Source: Ancylomarina sp048268005 (GTDB lineage Bacteria > Bacteroidota > Bacteroidia > Bacteroidales > Marinifilaceae). Taken from it: a stretch of 64,000 bases of DNA. The notes beneath the pieces were generated by a model, which did no database searches, was not told the origin of the DNA, and saw only the letters and a list, made by a program, of their open reading frames with translations. Shown in pieces: positions 24,750-34,333 of the stretch (positions within the stretch are counted from its first letter, which is position 1; every line of letters begins with the position of its first letter). Both the position numbers and the translations under genes were made by a program. The stretch covers positions 682,001 through 746,000 of the forward strand of contig JBLWWJ010000001.1 of NCBI GenBank assembly GCA_048268005.1, given 5' to 3'.

Positions 24750-27233
24750 TTGACATTCGATCCTTTCAGTATAGATTTACGCGTAAGAGGCATTATATCA
24801 GAAACCAGAGAACATCTGGTGAATAAGAATACGCTTATTATCTCAGCTCCTCCCGGTGCGGGTAAAAGTACTTTATTACCTCTAGCTCTGATGGAAGAAA
24901 CATGGCTGAAGGGGCAAAAAATTCTGATGCTTGAACCCAGAAGATTGGCAGCTAAGAGCATAGCAACACGTATGGCTTCACTCTTGGGTGAGGAAGTTGG
25001 AAAGCGTATAGGTTATCGTATCCGTTTTGAGAAACAGGTTTCAAAGGCGACACGTGTTGAGGTTCTGACTGAAGGGATTCTGACCCGAATGTTACAGTCC
25101 GACAATGCCCTTGAGGATGTGGGCATGGTAATTTTCGATGAGATTCATGAGAGAAGTCTTCATGCTGATTTGGCCTTGGCTTTATGTAGAGAAGCTCAGG
25201 ATGTCTTGCGTCCTGATTTACGCATTATGCTCATGTCTGCTACAATTAACGGTACTGAATTAAGCGATCGCCTGAAAGCTGATGTGCTTGAAAGTAAAGG
25301 ACGACAGTATCCGGTTGATTTGATTTATACGGATGCCAGTGATGTGAGGCTACTCCCCGAAATTACAGCCAATACAGTTGTTAGAGCAGTAAAGGAGCAG
25401 AAGGGGGATACTTTGGTCTTCTTACCTGGTGAAGGGGAGATACGGAAATGTGAAACTCTACTTAAGAATCAATTGGATGATTTTAAGATTTACCCTTTGT
25501 TTGGAATGTTGGCAGGGAATCAGCAGCAGGCTGCGATAATGCCTGACAAACAAGGGAAAAGAAAAATTGTGCTGGCAACTGCCATTGCCGAGACCAGTTT
25601 GACCATTGAAGGCATTCATACTGTTGTGGATTGTGGCTTTAGTCGGGTGTCGCGGTTCGATCCTAAAACTGGTTTATCGCGATTGGAGACTATCGAAGTA
25701 TCTAAAGATTCTGCAGATCAGAGAGCAGGTCGAGCAGGACGATTAGGGCCAGGGGTTTGTTATCGCATGTGGTCCTTGGCAACGCATAATCGATTGAAAA
25801 AGCATCGTGTACCAGAAATACTGGAGGCCGATTTAAGTAGCTTGGTTTTGGAAATGGCAGCTTGGGGTGTAGACGATATTCAGGAACTCACATGGTTGAG
25901 TCCACCACCTGCAGCGGCAATAGCCTTGGCTAGCGAAAGTTTGCACGAGCTTGAGGCTTTGGAGGATCATAAAATTACACAACACGGGCGTCAGATTCAG
26001 AAATTGCCCTGTCACCCGCGTATTGCCCATATGCTGCTCAAGGCAAAGGACGAAGATCTTTTACCACTGGCTACCGATTTGGCTGCACTTTTGGAAGAAC
26101 GAGATCCTTTGCCTCGTGAAGCAGGTATCGATATTAATTTGAGGATAGAGGCTTTGCGTCGTCATCGTAAGGGTGATAGAACGCTTAAAAGCTTGAATAA
26201 GATTGAGAAAGTGGCTGCTTCCTATAGGCAGCTTTTCAATATTAAAGAAGATAATGGCCCGGTTGATCCTTACGAAACGGGTGTGATTTTGGTGCAGGCT
26301 TATCCCGAAAGAATTGCTCATGCCAGTCCGGGAACCAATGCCCGTTTTATGATGGCCAATGGCAAGCAAGCTATGGCGAGTCATCAAGATGATTTGGCGC
26401 ATGAAGCCTGGTTGGCAATCGCTCATGTCGACGACCGCGAACGTGGGGGAAAGATCTTTATGGCATCAGCTCTTAATCCTCAGGATTTAGCTCCTTTGGT
26501 AAAGGAAAGGGAGAGTATTGCTTGGGATACACGCAAAGGTGGACTAATTGCTAATGAGGAATTAAGAATTGGTAGAATAATATTACAATCAAAACGCTTA
26601 ACTCATCCTAATTTAGAACAAGTTGTTGAGGTTATTTCTAAAGCTATTGAGAAGGAGGGAATAAGTTTATTGAACTTTAGCCCCGGGTTTACACAATGGC
26701 AAAATCGGGTGATGAGTTTACGAAAATGGCAACCAGATGGAGAATGGCCTGATGTTAGTACCAATACTTTACTAAAAACCAATTCGGAATGGTTAAGTCC
26801 TTATTTATTACATGTACGTAAGCCTGAGGATTTGTCTAAGATCGATCTTGAGGAAGTACTACAAAACCATCTGCCCTGGGAAAAGCAGGGAGAATTGGAT
26901 GTGCTTGCTCCCAAGTATTATATCGTACCCAGTGGTTCTAAAATAAAATTGGAGTACCAAGCTAATGGGGATGCACCAGTATTGGCTGTTCGCATTCAGG
27001 AAGTTTTTGGATTGATTGATAATCCCAAGGTGAATCAAGGCAAGGTTTCTGTGCTCATGCATCTTTTGTCACCTGCATCACGTCCCATTCAAATTACTTC
27101 CGATTTGCCCAACTTTTGGGAGAATACCTATTTTGAGGTCCGTAAGGAATTAAGAATTCGCTATGCCAAGCATTACTGGCCTGAGGACCCCAAAGAGGCA
27201 GAGGCGATTCGTGGCGTCAAACGAAAAAAATAA
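24750..27233 (+). CDS. hrpB: ATP-dependent helicase HrpB
   Basis: An 827-residue DEAH-box helicase of usual HrpB length. It has Walker A in APPGAGKSTLLPLAL (about 31-45), DEIH in FDEIHERSLHADLAL, the SAT motif in MLMSATINGTELSDR, and QRAGRAGRLGPG. A C-terminal HrpB domain begins near residue 450 and includes LEEVLQNHLPWEKQGELDVLAPKYYIVPSGSKI. The natural start appears to be TTG at 24750: an in-frame stop lies 15 bases upstream, and the next Met comes only after Walker A. The cellular role of HrpB is not well defined; homologues are RNA helicases. Confidence 0.92.
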   Translation: MTFDPFSIDLRVRGIISETREHLVNKNTLIISAPPGAGKSTLLPLALMEETWLKGQKILMLEPRRLAAKSIATRMASLLGEEVGKRIGYRIRFEKQVSKATRVEVLTEGILTRMLQSDNALEDVGMVIFDEIHERSLHADLALALCREAQDVLRPDLRIMLMSATINGTELSDRLKADVLESKGRQYPVDLIYTDASDVRLLPEITANTVVRAVKEQKGDTLVFLPGEGEIRKCETLLKNQLDDFKIYPLFGMLAGNQQQAAIMPDKQGKRKIVLATAIAETSLTIEGIHTVVDCGFSRVSRFDPKTGLSRLETIEVSKDSADQRAGRAGRLGPGVCYRMWSLATHNRLKKHRVPEILEADLSSLVLEMAAWGVDDIQELTWLSPPPAAAIALASESLHELEALEDHKITQHGRQIQKLPCHPRIAHMLLKAKDEDLLPLATDLAALLEERDPLPREAGIDINLRIEALRRHRKGDRTLKSLNKIEKVAASYRQLFNIKEDNGPVDPYETGVILVQAYPERIAHASPGTNARFMMANGKQAMASHQDDLAHEAWLAIAHVDDRERGGKIFMASALNPQDLAPLVKERESIAWDTRKGGLIANEELRIGRIILQSKRLTHPNLEQVVEVISKAIEKEGISLLNFSPGFTQWQNRVMSLRKWQPDGEWPDVSTNTLLKTNSEWLSPYLLHVRKPEDLSKIDLEEVLQNHLPWEKQGELDVLAPKYYIVPSGSKIKLEYQANGDAPVLAVRIQEVFGLIDNPKVNQGKVSVLMHLLSPASRPIQITSDLPNFWENTYFEVRKELRIRYAKHYWPEDPKEAEAIRGVKRKK

Positions 27234-27490
27234 GAAACGGGTAGCAATAATTTGATTTAGGCCTATCCAGATTTCAAGATATCTTTACGTTAATTAATTC
27301 TAAATAACCACTCGTGTTATTTTTCTTTCGACAGACTTGAGTTAGAAACAATATAAGCCTTGTTAAATGAAACAATAGAGCTTATTATATTTCTAGCTCC
27401 AAATATTGTTTATAGTATGAAAGGTGATCTGGTTGTTTAAATGTTTGTGAATGTGTGTGTCCAGTCAGATACTCTCTGAAATTAATATTG
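27234..27490. other. Intergenic stretch after hrpB
   Basis: No coding frame is seen. A possible hairpin pairs AACAATAGAGCT (27371-27382) with AGCTC and TATTGTT (27395-27410), leaving a four-base bulge and no T-run. I could not assign it a function. Confidence 0.35.
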
Positions 27491-27521
27491 TTTGTATATT
27501 TTATTGAAAAAAATAACTTTG
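27491..27521 (+). promoter_or_regulatory. Bacteroidetes-type promoter upstream of the PAS histidine kinase
   Basis: TTTG at 27491-27494 and TAACTTTG at 27514-27521 are 19 bases apart. The predicted transcript start near 27527 leaves a leader of about 195 bases before the gene at 27722. The leader holds only a 17-codon frame starting at 27551, with no sign of conservation. Confidence 0.5.
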
Positions 27522-27721
27522 CAGGGATATTGGATTGTGGAAAATATTTTATGAATAATATAAGTCCAGATAGTTTGTTAGTATTTTGTTATTCCTTTGT
27601 TTAGAGTATACGAAAGCGTGGTTTTGTCTTTGTTTAAGCCTGACTTAAATCGTATATTAAAAGCTTATTCAATAAAATTATTATTTGTTTCTATCCTTAT
27701 TTTTAGAAATCATTAAAGGTT

Positions 27722-28984
27722 ATGGTATCTCGATCAAAATATAAAGAACGTGCATTTGATTTATTGGCTAAGTCTGAAATCAATCAGTCTGTTATAGATT
27801 CGATTGAGAAAAGGCATAACAAAATTGAAGAGGCTCTGGAGCAAGAGCGTCAATTGTATTTTGATTTGGCAAATTCTCAACCCACAGGTGTTTATCGTTT
27901 ACGCATTCTTAAAGCATCGAGATGCAAGGAGGATAAATGGCGAAGTTCTAATGATGCACCTTATATTATAGAATTTGCCAATACGCGCTTTTGTGAGATT
28001 TTAAATATTGGTCTTGAAGCCTTTCAGAAAAACCCAGCTCTTATTAATGATTTAGTATTTGAACCAGATAAGGAAAGTTTTGTTCAAAAAAATATTGAAT
28101 CCGATAGGGATTTGATGCCTTTTCTCTGGGAAGGCAGATTACTTGTTCGCAATAAGCTTATATGGGTGCATTTTGAATCGACACCAAGACCCTTACCTAA
28201 TGGAGATGTGATTTGGACGGGTGTTTGTTTTGATATTAGCAGGCGTAAAAAGGAACAACAGGAGATTCAAAACAAGAATGAGGAACTGCAATTGGCCAAT
28301 GCCGAAAAAAATAAATTTTTCTCAATAATCGCACATGACTTAAAAAGTCCTTTTAATGCCATAGTTGGGTTTAGTAAGTTACTGATTGATGAAATTAAGC
28401 TTAAAAATATTGAAGAGGTCGAGAAGTATGCCGAGATTGTCTTAGATTCTTCTAACACAGCTTTAGATTTATTGACCAATTTAATGGAGTGGGCACGTTC
28501 TCAGACAGGTCGATTGGTATATAAGCCTGAATCATTCAATATATACGATTTGATTAAAGATACAGAATCTGTTTTTTCTCATATTGCAAAAGGTAAGAAT
28601 ATTAGCATTCATGTTGATATGGATACTCAATTAATGGTTTGTGCTGATGTATCTATGATTTCGGCAGTTATTAGAAATCTCATTTCCAATGCCATTAAGT
28701 TTACACATACAGGAGGTCAGATAATCATTCGAGCAGAGCAGCTGGCTTATCATCTTAAAGTTATTGTCAGTGATACCGGGGTTGGAATGTCCGAGTCGGT
28801 TATTGATAAGCTTTTTAGAATTGATGAAAAGCATTCTACATTGGGAACACAAGATGAACAAGGAACTGGTTTAGGATTAATCCTATGTAAAGATTTTGTT
28901 GAGAGGCACGAAGGGCATATCTGGGCTGAGAGTGCAGAAGGAATCGGTTCTAATTTCATTTTTACACTCAAGAATAATAAATAA
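27722..28984 (+). CDS. Soluble PAS-domain sensor histidine kinase
   Basis: A 420-residue cytoplasmic kinase with no membrane helices. An N-terminal helix, probably coiled coil (about 20-50), leads to a PAS domain (about 55-175). A HisKA domain follows with the phosphorylated His205 in AHDLKSPFNAIVGFSKLL, and an ATPase domain with NAIKFTHTGG, DTGVGMS and GTGLGL. A cytoplasmic sensor of redox state or a small ligand is likely. No response regulator is adjacent, so the partner is unknown. Confidence 0.87.
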   Translation: MVSRSKYKERAFDLLAKSEINQSVIDSIEKRHNKIEEALEQERQLYFDLANSQPTGVYRLRILKASRCKEDKWRSSNDAPYIIEFANTRFCEILNIGLEAFQKNPALINDLVFEPDKESFVQKNIESDRDLMPFLWEGRLLVRNKLIWVHFESTPRPLPNGDVIWTGVCFDISRRKKEQQEIQNKNEELQLANAEKNKFFSIIAHDLKSPFNAIVGFSKLLIDEIKLKNIEEVEKYAEIVLDSSNTALDLLTNLMEWARSQTGRLVYKPESFNIYDLIKDTESVFSHIAKGKNISIHVDMDTQLMVCADVSMISAVIRNLISNAIKFTHTGGQIIIRAEQLAYHLKVIVSDTGVGMSESVIDKLFRIDEKHSTLGTQDEQGTGLGLILCKDFVERHEGHIWAESAEGIGSNFIFTLKNNK

Positions 28985-29012
28985 TCTTTATTGTCTCAAA
29001 AGGAATAATTTC

Positions 29013-29042
29013 AGCCATATCAATATTGATGTGGCTTTGTTA
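29013..29042 (+). terminator. Terminator after the PAS kinase gene
   Basis: AGCCATATCAAT (29013-29024) and ATTGATGTGGCT (29025-29036) form a 12-bp stem with one G-U pair, followed by TTGTTA. Confidence 0.6.
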
Positions 29043-29142
29043 TGATTGGTATAAGTGAAAACAGATTAAATGCCTTATTTTTGATGGCTCATAGTCATGA
29101 GAGGGAAACTTTTAGTTTGTAAGCCTCTATCTTGATTAATAT

Positions 29143-31392
29143 ATGTTGATTGTGGAAAGAAAAATAGAATTACTCGCCCCAGGTGGAGATGTTGATGCCA
29201 TAAAAGCAGCTATACTTGCTGGGGCGAATGCCATATATTGTGGACTGGATAAGTTTAATGCCCGTAACCGTGCTGCTAATATCAGTTTCGACGATTTACA
29301 AGGGATTTTAAGATTGGCGCATCAACACAATTGTGAGATTTTCATTACTCTTAATATCATTATTATAGAGAGTGAAATACGTGCTCTGATCAATCTTTTG
29401 AATAAGTTAGCGAATACCAGTATCGATGGAGTGATTGTTCAGGATTTGGGCATGCTTTATCTTCTGAATAAATATTATAAAAGCCTTGATGTACACGCAT
29501 CAACGCAGATGACCACTCATAACCGAGGACAGATTAAATTTCTTTCTAAATTGGATGTTTCGCGAGTTAACCTGTCCCGTGAGTTGAACATTCATGAGAT
29601 AAAGGAATTAAGTTTTGTGGGACGTGAAAATCAGATTTTGACCGAGGTTTTTGTGCATGGTTCTAATTGTATTTCCTTTTCGGGTATTTGTTATATTAGT
29701 TCTGTTCAGAGCGGCAATTCGGGTAACAGGGGCCGTTGTAGCCAACCCTGTCGCGATCGCTATGTGAAAACACCTGAAGGAAAAGATTATCCGCTTAACC
29801 TGAAGGATAATTCGGCTTACTTTGACATTAAGGCGCTGTACGATGCAGGCGTTTATTCATTAAAAATTGAAGGTCGAATAAAAAAAGCTGACTACGTTTA
29901 TACGGTTGTGGACAGCTGGAAGAAGAACATTCAGTCTCTATTTACGAAGCAAGAAGAAACCGATAATAGTGCTTTATATAAGGTCTTTAATCGTGATTTT
30001 TCGAATACTTATCTAAAAGGAGATATCAATAAAAAGATGTTTATCGATAATCCTCGTGATCATTCTATCAAACACCTTTCTGAAAAGAATACTTATGCAT
30101 CGGCCGATAAGCTGGAAGAAGCTCACTTGGCTTTATATAAAGAAAAGGATGAAATGAAGGCCTTTGTTGAGAAACAAATTAAGGCTGTTAGTGCAGAGAA
30201 GGCTGCTTTGATTATTGATATTTCAGGGAAGTGTGATGAGCCTCTAAAAGTATCAGTGAAAACACCCGATTCTTCCTTTGATTTATATTCGGAAACCAAG
30301 CTGGTGAAAAAAGGTTCTCAAACTTTGGATAAGATGATGATCCTAAAAAGATTTAAGGCATTAAATGATACTGAATTCTATATTGAAAAGCTTAATCTGG
30401 ATAATTTAACTCCTGATCTCTTTATCTCCTTTAATGAGTTGAATTCCATAAAGAAAAGGCTTTTATCCATCTTAAATGACTTAAGAGAAACAATTGAACC
30501 CATAAGGATTCCTTCTCTTCCTAAGTCAAATTTGAATGATTCAAGTGCTGAACTCTCAGTCTTAATATCATCTCTTGATGATATTTACCTGTGTGAGCAA
30601 AGTGATGCGAGCTTTTATTGTGAATTGCCCAATAGTTTTAAGAACCGTCTTGAGGAGTATGTTGCCCTATTCAAGGCAAATAAGCGCTTAATACCCTACT
30701 TTCCATCGGTTATTATTGGCGAAGCTTATGAGGCTGCATGTGAATTTCTTGTTCGACTGAAACCTAAATTTATTGTGAGTAATAATAGCGGAATAGCTTA
30801 TGAAGCCTATAAACTGGGAATTGACTGGGTAGCAGGTCCGCACTTGAATATATCAAACTCATATAGCCTATTGAATTTAAAAGAGAATCTGAATTGTAAG
30901 GGTGCTTTTTTGTCCAATGAACTCAATCGAAACCAGATAAAACAAGTTAAGTGTCCTGAAAATTTTGAATTATATTTTAGCATTTATCATCCCATTATTT
31001 TGATGACCAGTAGACAGTGTTTGTTTCATCAGGTGACGGGTTGTGAGAAAAACCAAGTTGATGCTACTTGTATTCAGAATTGTGATAAGGCATCCACAAT
31101 TACTAATATGAAAAAGGATTCTTTTTTTATTGAAAAGAGTAAGGGGAACTATCACAATATTTATAATGCCAGTAACTATTTGAACACAGATATTGTTAAG
31201 GATTTGCCAAATACTTTTTCACGTTTTTTAATTGATTTGAGAGCTATTGAAACTGAAACACATATTAATGTAAATAAGTTAGAATTGATACAAAATTTTG
31301 ACGCTTATTTAAAAGGAAATACCGAACCAGAAGAAGTTCTTCATGAGCTTATTCAGCAGACGACTAGTGTGCAGTATATAAATGGCATTTAA
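29143..31392 (+). CDS. Peptidase U32-family protein, probably RNA-hydroxylating (RlhA/TrhP type)
   Basis: A 749-residue member of the U32 collagenase-like family. The N-terminus has the typical ELLAPGGDVDAIKAAILAGANAIYCG; the middle has the U32 signature region with GRCSQPCRDRY, and further Cys residues occur in CLFHQVTGCEKNQ and CIQNC. Conserved Cys residues in this family bind an iron-sulfur cluster, and characterised bacterial members hydroxylate 23S rRNA or tRNA instead of cutting protein. Its length is close to RlhA plus an extra region. Which RNA it acts on cannot be told. It is preceded by a -7 box TATTTTTG at 29076-29083. Confidence 0.8.
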   Translation: MLIVERKIELLAPGGDVDAIKAAILAGANAIYCGLDKFNARNRAANISFDDLQGILRLAHQHNCEIFITLNIIIIESEIRALINLLNKLANTSIDGVIVQDLGMLYLLNKYYKSLDVHASTQMTTHNRGQIKFLSKLDVSRVNLSRELNIHEIKELSFVGRENQILTEVFVHGSNCISFSGICYISSVQSGNSGNRGRCSQPCRDRYVKTPEGKDYPLNLKDNSAYFDIKALYDAGVYSLKIEGRIKKADYVYTVVDSWKKNIQSLFTKQEETDNSALYKVFNRDFSNTYLKGDINKKMFIDNPRDHSIKHLSEKNTYASADKLEEAHLALYKEKDEMKAFVEKQIKAVSAEKAALIIDISGKCDEPLKVSVKTPDSSFDLYSETKLVKKGSQTLDKMMILKRFKALNDTEFYIEKLNLDNLTPDLFISFNELNSIKKRLLSILNDLRETIEPIRIPSLPKSNLNDSSAELSVLISSLDDIYLCEQSDASFYCELPNSFKNRLEEYVALFKANKRLIPYFPSVIIGEAYEAACEFLVRLKPKFIVSNNSGIAYEAYKLGIDWVAGPHLNISNSYSLLNLKENLNCKGAFLSNELNRNQIKQVKCPENFELYFSIYHPIILMTSRQCLFHQVTGCEKNQVDATCIQNCDKASTITNMKKDSFFIEKSKGNYHNIYNASNYLNTDIVKDLPNTFSRFLIDLRAIETETHINVNKLELIQNFDAYLKGNTEPEEVLHELIQQTTSVQYINGI

Positions 31393-31504
31393 CTTTAGGA
31401 AAGATTCCTGATTTATAACAAATTTTAAGTTTATTAGATTATACATTTTGTTTACTTTATGAAATCAGATTTGGATTAACAAAAATGATTTTAAAAAAAA
31501 TGAA

Positions 31505-32851
31505 ATGATTTTCGGAACAGATAAGCAAACCAAGCAAGATTTAAATTTATTTTCAAGGCAAAAGGGAGAACTCTCCGTGTTTGACTATTTCAATCAGACA
31601 AAGACAAAAGGTGGGGTGTTGGAATTGGAGGGTTTGATGGAGAGCCCATCCTGCGATTTAAAAGAAATAAATCAGCGAATTGAAACAATCCAGTTCATTT
31701 GTGATAATCCCATCAATATTGAATTTGACAAGGATGCTTTGGATTTCATTGAGCATTATCTCAATCAGAACACAAGCATACTTCGAGATAATTTTATTGA
31801 TTCGTCTTTCCTTTGGCTTAAAAATAAGTTGCAACCCAGCAATGACTATTATATCATCATGAGAGGACTTGAATATCTGAAAGAATATATTCAAGGTCTT
31901 TTATTATTGGCTGAGGATTTAAAACAGAAAGCAATACCTGAGTTTTTTGCGAACTTAATTGATGTTCTTCGTGAATTTGAAGGTATACCCAATATAAAAA
32001 GAATGCTTACTTCTGAATCAGAAGGGCTAACACCCAGAGAACTGAGTCGAATAGATTCTTTGATGAGGCTTAAGGAAAAAGGGCGTATTCTTGAGCTTTT
32101 AAGATGGACTTATCGGTTTGATGCTTATCTGTCTGTTGCTGAAACGGCAAAGAGGAATACTTTAACATTTCCCCAGTTTATTAATTCGGAGCTTCCCAGC
32201 TTAAAACTAGATGGCTTTTATCATCCCTTTCTTGATGATCCCGTTCGTAATGATATTGTAATAAACAATAAGGAAAATTTATGCTTTGTTTCCGGAGCAA
32301 ATATGGCAGGAAAATCAACATTCTTAAAGTCGATGGGGGTGTGCGTGTATTTAGCACATATCGGATTTCCAGTTCCCGCAAGTGCCATGACCTGTTCTGT
32401 ATTCAAGGGCTTGTATTCAACCATCAATATTTCTGATGATATTGAGAAAGGTTACAGCCATTATTACAGTGAAGTGAAACGGGTGAAAGAAGTTGCCATG
32501 AAGATTAAAGAAAAAAAGAATGTTTTTGTTCTCTTTGATGAATTATTTAGGGGAACCAATGTGAAGGATGCTTATGATGCAACTTTGATGGTAACAAGAG
32601 GGTTTGTAAAAATTAAATCGTCTCTGTTTTTTGTTTCGACTCATATTGTTGAGGTTGGTCGAGAATTGGAAAAGTTGGAGGGAACCTGTTTTAAGTGCTT
32701 TAGATCACGCCTGAAAGATGGGAAGCCCCAATACGACTATAAGTTGGAAGAAGGTATTTCTTCGGAAAGATTAGGATTAACTATAGTTGAAAACGAGAAG
32801 ATTATGGAAGTTATAGATGAGATAGTGAAGGAGTCAAGCTTAGTTGAATAG
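31505..32851 (+). CDS. MutS-family ATPase without mismatch-recognition domain
   Basis: A 448-residue protein whose C-terminal half is a MutS-type ATPase: Walker A in SGANMAGKSTFLKSMG (about 263-278), the ISDDIEKGYSHYYSEVKR segment, and Walker B in VFVLFDELFRGTNVKDAYDA. The N-terminal 200 residues are helical, like the MutS core (lever) domains. The DNA mismatch-binding domain of true MutS (about the first 250 residues) is missing, as is the Smr domain of MutS2. Such short MutS-like proteins are widespread in Bacteroidetes and have no established role. It stands 112 bases after the U32 gene on the same strand. Confidence 0.82.
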   Translation: MIFGTDKQTKQDLNLFSRQKGELSVFDYFNQTKTKGGVLELEGLMESPSCDLKEINQRIETIQFICDNPINIEFDKDALDFIEHYLNQNTSILRDNFIDSSFLWLKNKLQPSNDYYIIMRGLEYLKEYIQGLLLLAEDLKQKAIPEFFANLIDVLREFEGIPNIKRMLTSESEGLTPRELSRIDSLMRLKEKGRILELLRWTYRFDAYLSVAETAKRNTLTFPQFINSELPSLKLDGFYHPFLDDPVRNDIVINNKENLCFVSGANMAGKSTFLKSMGVCVYLAHIGFPVPASAMTCSVFKGLYSTINISDDIEKGYSHYYSEVKRVKEVAMKIKEKKNVFVLFDELFRGTNVKDAYDATLMVTRGFVKIKSSLFFVSTHIVEVGRELEKLEGTCFKCFRSRLKDGKPQYDYKLEEGISSERLGLTIVENEKIMEVIDEIVKESSLVE

Positions 32852-33025
32852 ACCCATTCTTAAGCGTATTTAGTTCTATTTATGTGCTTCGGCATAGTGA
32901 TCCGAATTTTCTGCGTAATTTTGCCGGCATATCCCCTGTCAATCCGATTTGGGAAGTAATTATTGAATCAAGCAGCGCCAACTTCAGAATTAAGAAAGTG
33001 GTATCTGAATAAATATAATAGACAC

Positions 33026-34237
33026 ATGCGAATTGGAATCATAGGAGGGGGAGCAGCAGGTTTCTTTTCAGCCATAGCCGTAAAGGAAAACTATCCTGAG
33101 GCGAAGGTGGTGATTATTGAAAAATCAAGACAGCTTTTATCCAAGGTTAAAATATCGGGTGGCGGTAGATGTAACCTGACCAATGCTTGTGATCCTAAAG
33201 ATCTTTATCAGGCTTATCCCCGAGGTGGGCGAAGTTTGAAGAAAGCCTTTCACTTGTTTAACAACGAGGATTGTGTTGAATGGTTCGAATCAAGAGGTGT
33301 GCCATTGGTCACTCAGGATGACAATTGCATCTTTCCCGTTTCACAGGATTCCCAGAGTATTATCGACTGCTTTATGAAGGAATGCAAGCATTTGGGTATT
33401 GAAATACAAAAAGGTCTGGCCGTGAAGTCGATTAAGCCAGTTGGTGAGCAATTCGAACTGGAATTTGATACAGATAAAGTATTGTCGGGAACCTTTGATA
33501 AGCTAATTGTAACAACCGGGGGCTCGCCTAAACGAAAAGGATTGGAGTGGCTGGAAGCCTTAGGGCATAGGATTGAAGACCCTGTTCCTTCATTATTCAC
33601 ATTTAATATGCCCAAAGAAGCTGTCACCATGCTAATGGGTATTGTAGTTGAGGATGCTATGGTATCGCTTCCGGGTACCAAATTGAAATCAGAAGGTCCC
33701 TTGCTGATTACCCATTGGGGAATGAGTGGACCGGCAATTCTAAAATTGTCGGCTTTTGGAGCCAGAATATTAAGTGAAAAAAACTACGATTTTAATATTC
33801 TTGTAAACTGGGTAAAACAAGGTTCCAATGATGCAGTCCTTGCTGAATTAAATAAGATTATTAAAGAAAATACCAATAAGATTCTGTCTAACTACAGACC
33901 CTATGCTTTGCCCGACAGGCTTTGGCAATTCCTTTTAGAAAAAGAGGATTTGTCACCTCAAAAACGATGGGGGGAATTGGGAAAGAAAGGACTGAATAAA
34001 TTACTCAATTTGCTTACAAACGATGAGTATGCCGTAAAAGGCAAGACGACTTTCAGGGATGAATTTGTAACCTGCGGAGGCGTGAGTCTGAAAAGCGTGG
34101 ATATGGCAAGTATGCAATCGAAAAAGTGCAAGAACCTTTATTTTGCAGGAGAAGTTCTGGATATTGATGCCATTACCGGAGGTTATAATCTACAGGCTGC
34201 CTGGTCAACTGGATTTTTGGCGGGCCAGTTGAAATAA
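33026..34237 (+). CDS. NAD(P)/FAD-dependent oxidoreductase, HI0933/YhiN family
   Basis: A 403-residue flavoprotein. The FAD-binding IGIIGGGAAGFFSAIAVKENYP lies at the N-terminus, followed by SGGGRCNLTNAC, a family hallmark. A central TTGGSPKRKG and a C-terminal FAGEVLDIDAITGGYNLQAAWSTG complete the pattern. The start at 33026 puts the Rossmann motif at the N-terminus; the TTG start at 32963 would add 21 unrelated residues. A -7 box TAATTTTG stands at 32916-32923. The reaction of this family is unknown. Confidence 0.87.
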   Translation: MRIGIIGGGAAGFFSAIAVKENYPEAKVVIIEKSRQLLSKVKISGGGRCNLTNACDPKDLYQAYPRGGRSLKKAFHLFNNEDCVEWFESRGVPLVTQDDNCIFPVSQDSQSIIDCFMKECKHLGIEIQKGLAVKSIKPVGEQFELEFDTDKVLSGTFDKLIVTTGGSPKRKGLEWLEALGHRIEDPVPSLFTFNMPKEAVTMLMGIVVEDAMVSLPGTKLKSEGPLLITHWGMSGPAILKLSAFGARILSEKNYDFNILVNWVKQGSNDAVLAELNKIIKENTNKILSNYRPYALPDRLWQFLLEKEDLSPQKRWGELGKKGLNKLLNLLTNDEYAVKGKTTFRDEFVTCGGVSLKSVDMASMQSKKCKNLYFAGEVLDIDAITGGYNLQAAWSTGFLAGQLK

Positions 34238-34253
34238 GCCAGACAGATTGATG

Positions 34254-34327
34254 ATTTAGGATTGGTGGATTGCAGATTTGAATGTGTAATGCAAAAATTC
34301 ATAATTCTGAACTCACAAATCCTAAAT
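34254..34327. repeat. Inverted-repeat pair in a convergent intergenic gap
   Basis: ATTTAGGATT (34254-34263) and its exact reverse complement AATCCTAAAT (34318-34327) flank 54 AT-rich bases between two converging genes. Wording of this kind recurs in Bacteroidetes intergenic DNA; a role in ending transcription is possible. Confidence 0.4.
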
Positions 34328-34333
34328 TATGTG

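Noticed and set aside
27551..27604. A 17-codon frame in the leader of the PAS kinase gene
   Set aside because: Too short to judge, no ribosome-binding feature, and no repeated codons that would suggest an attenuator.
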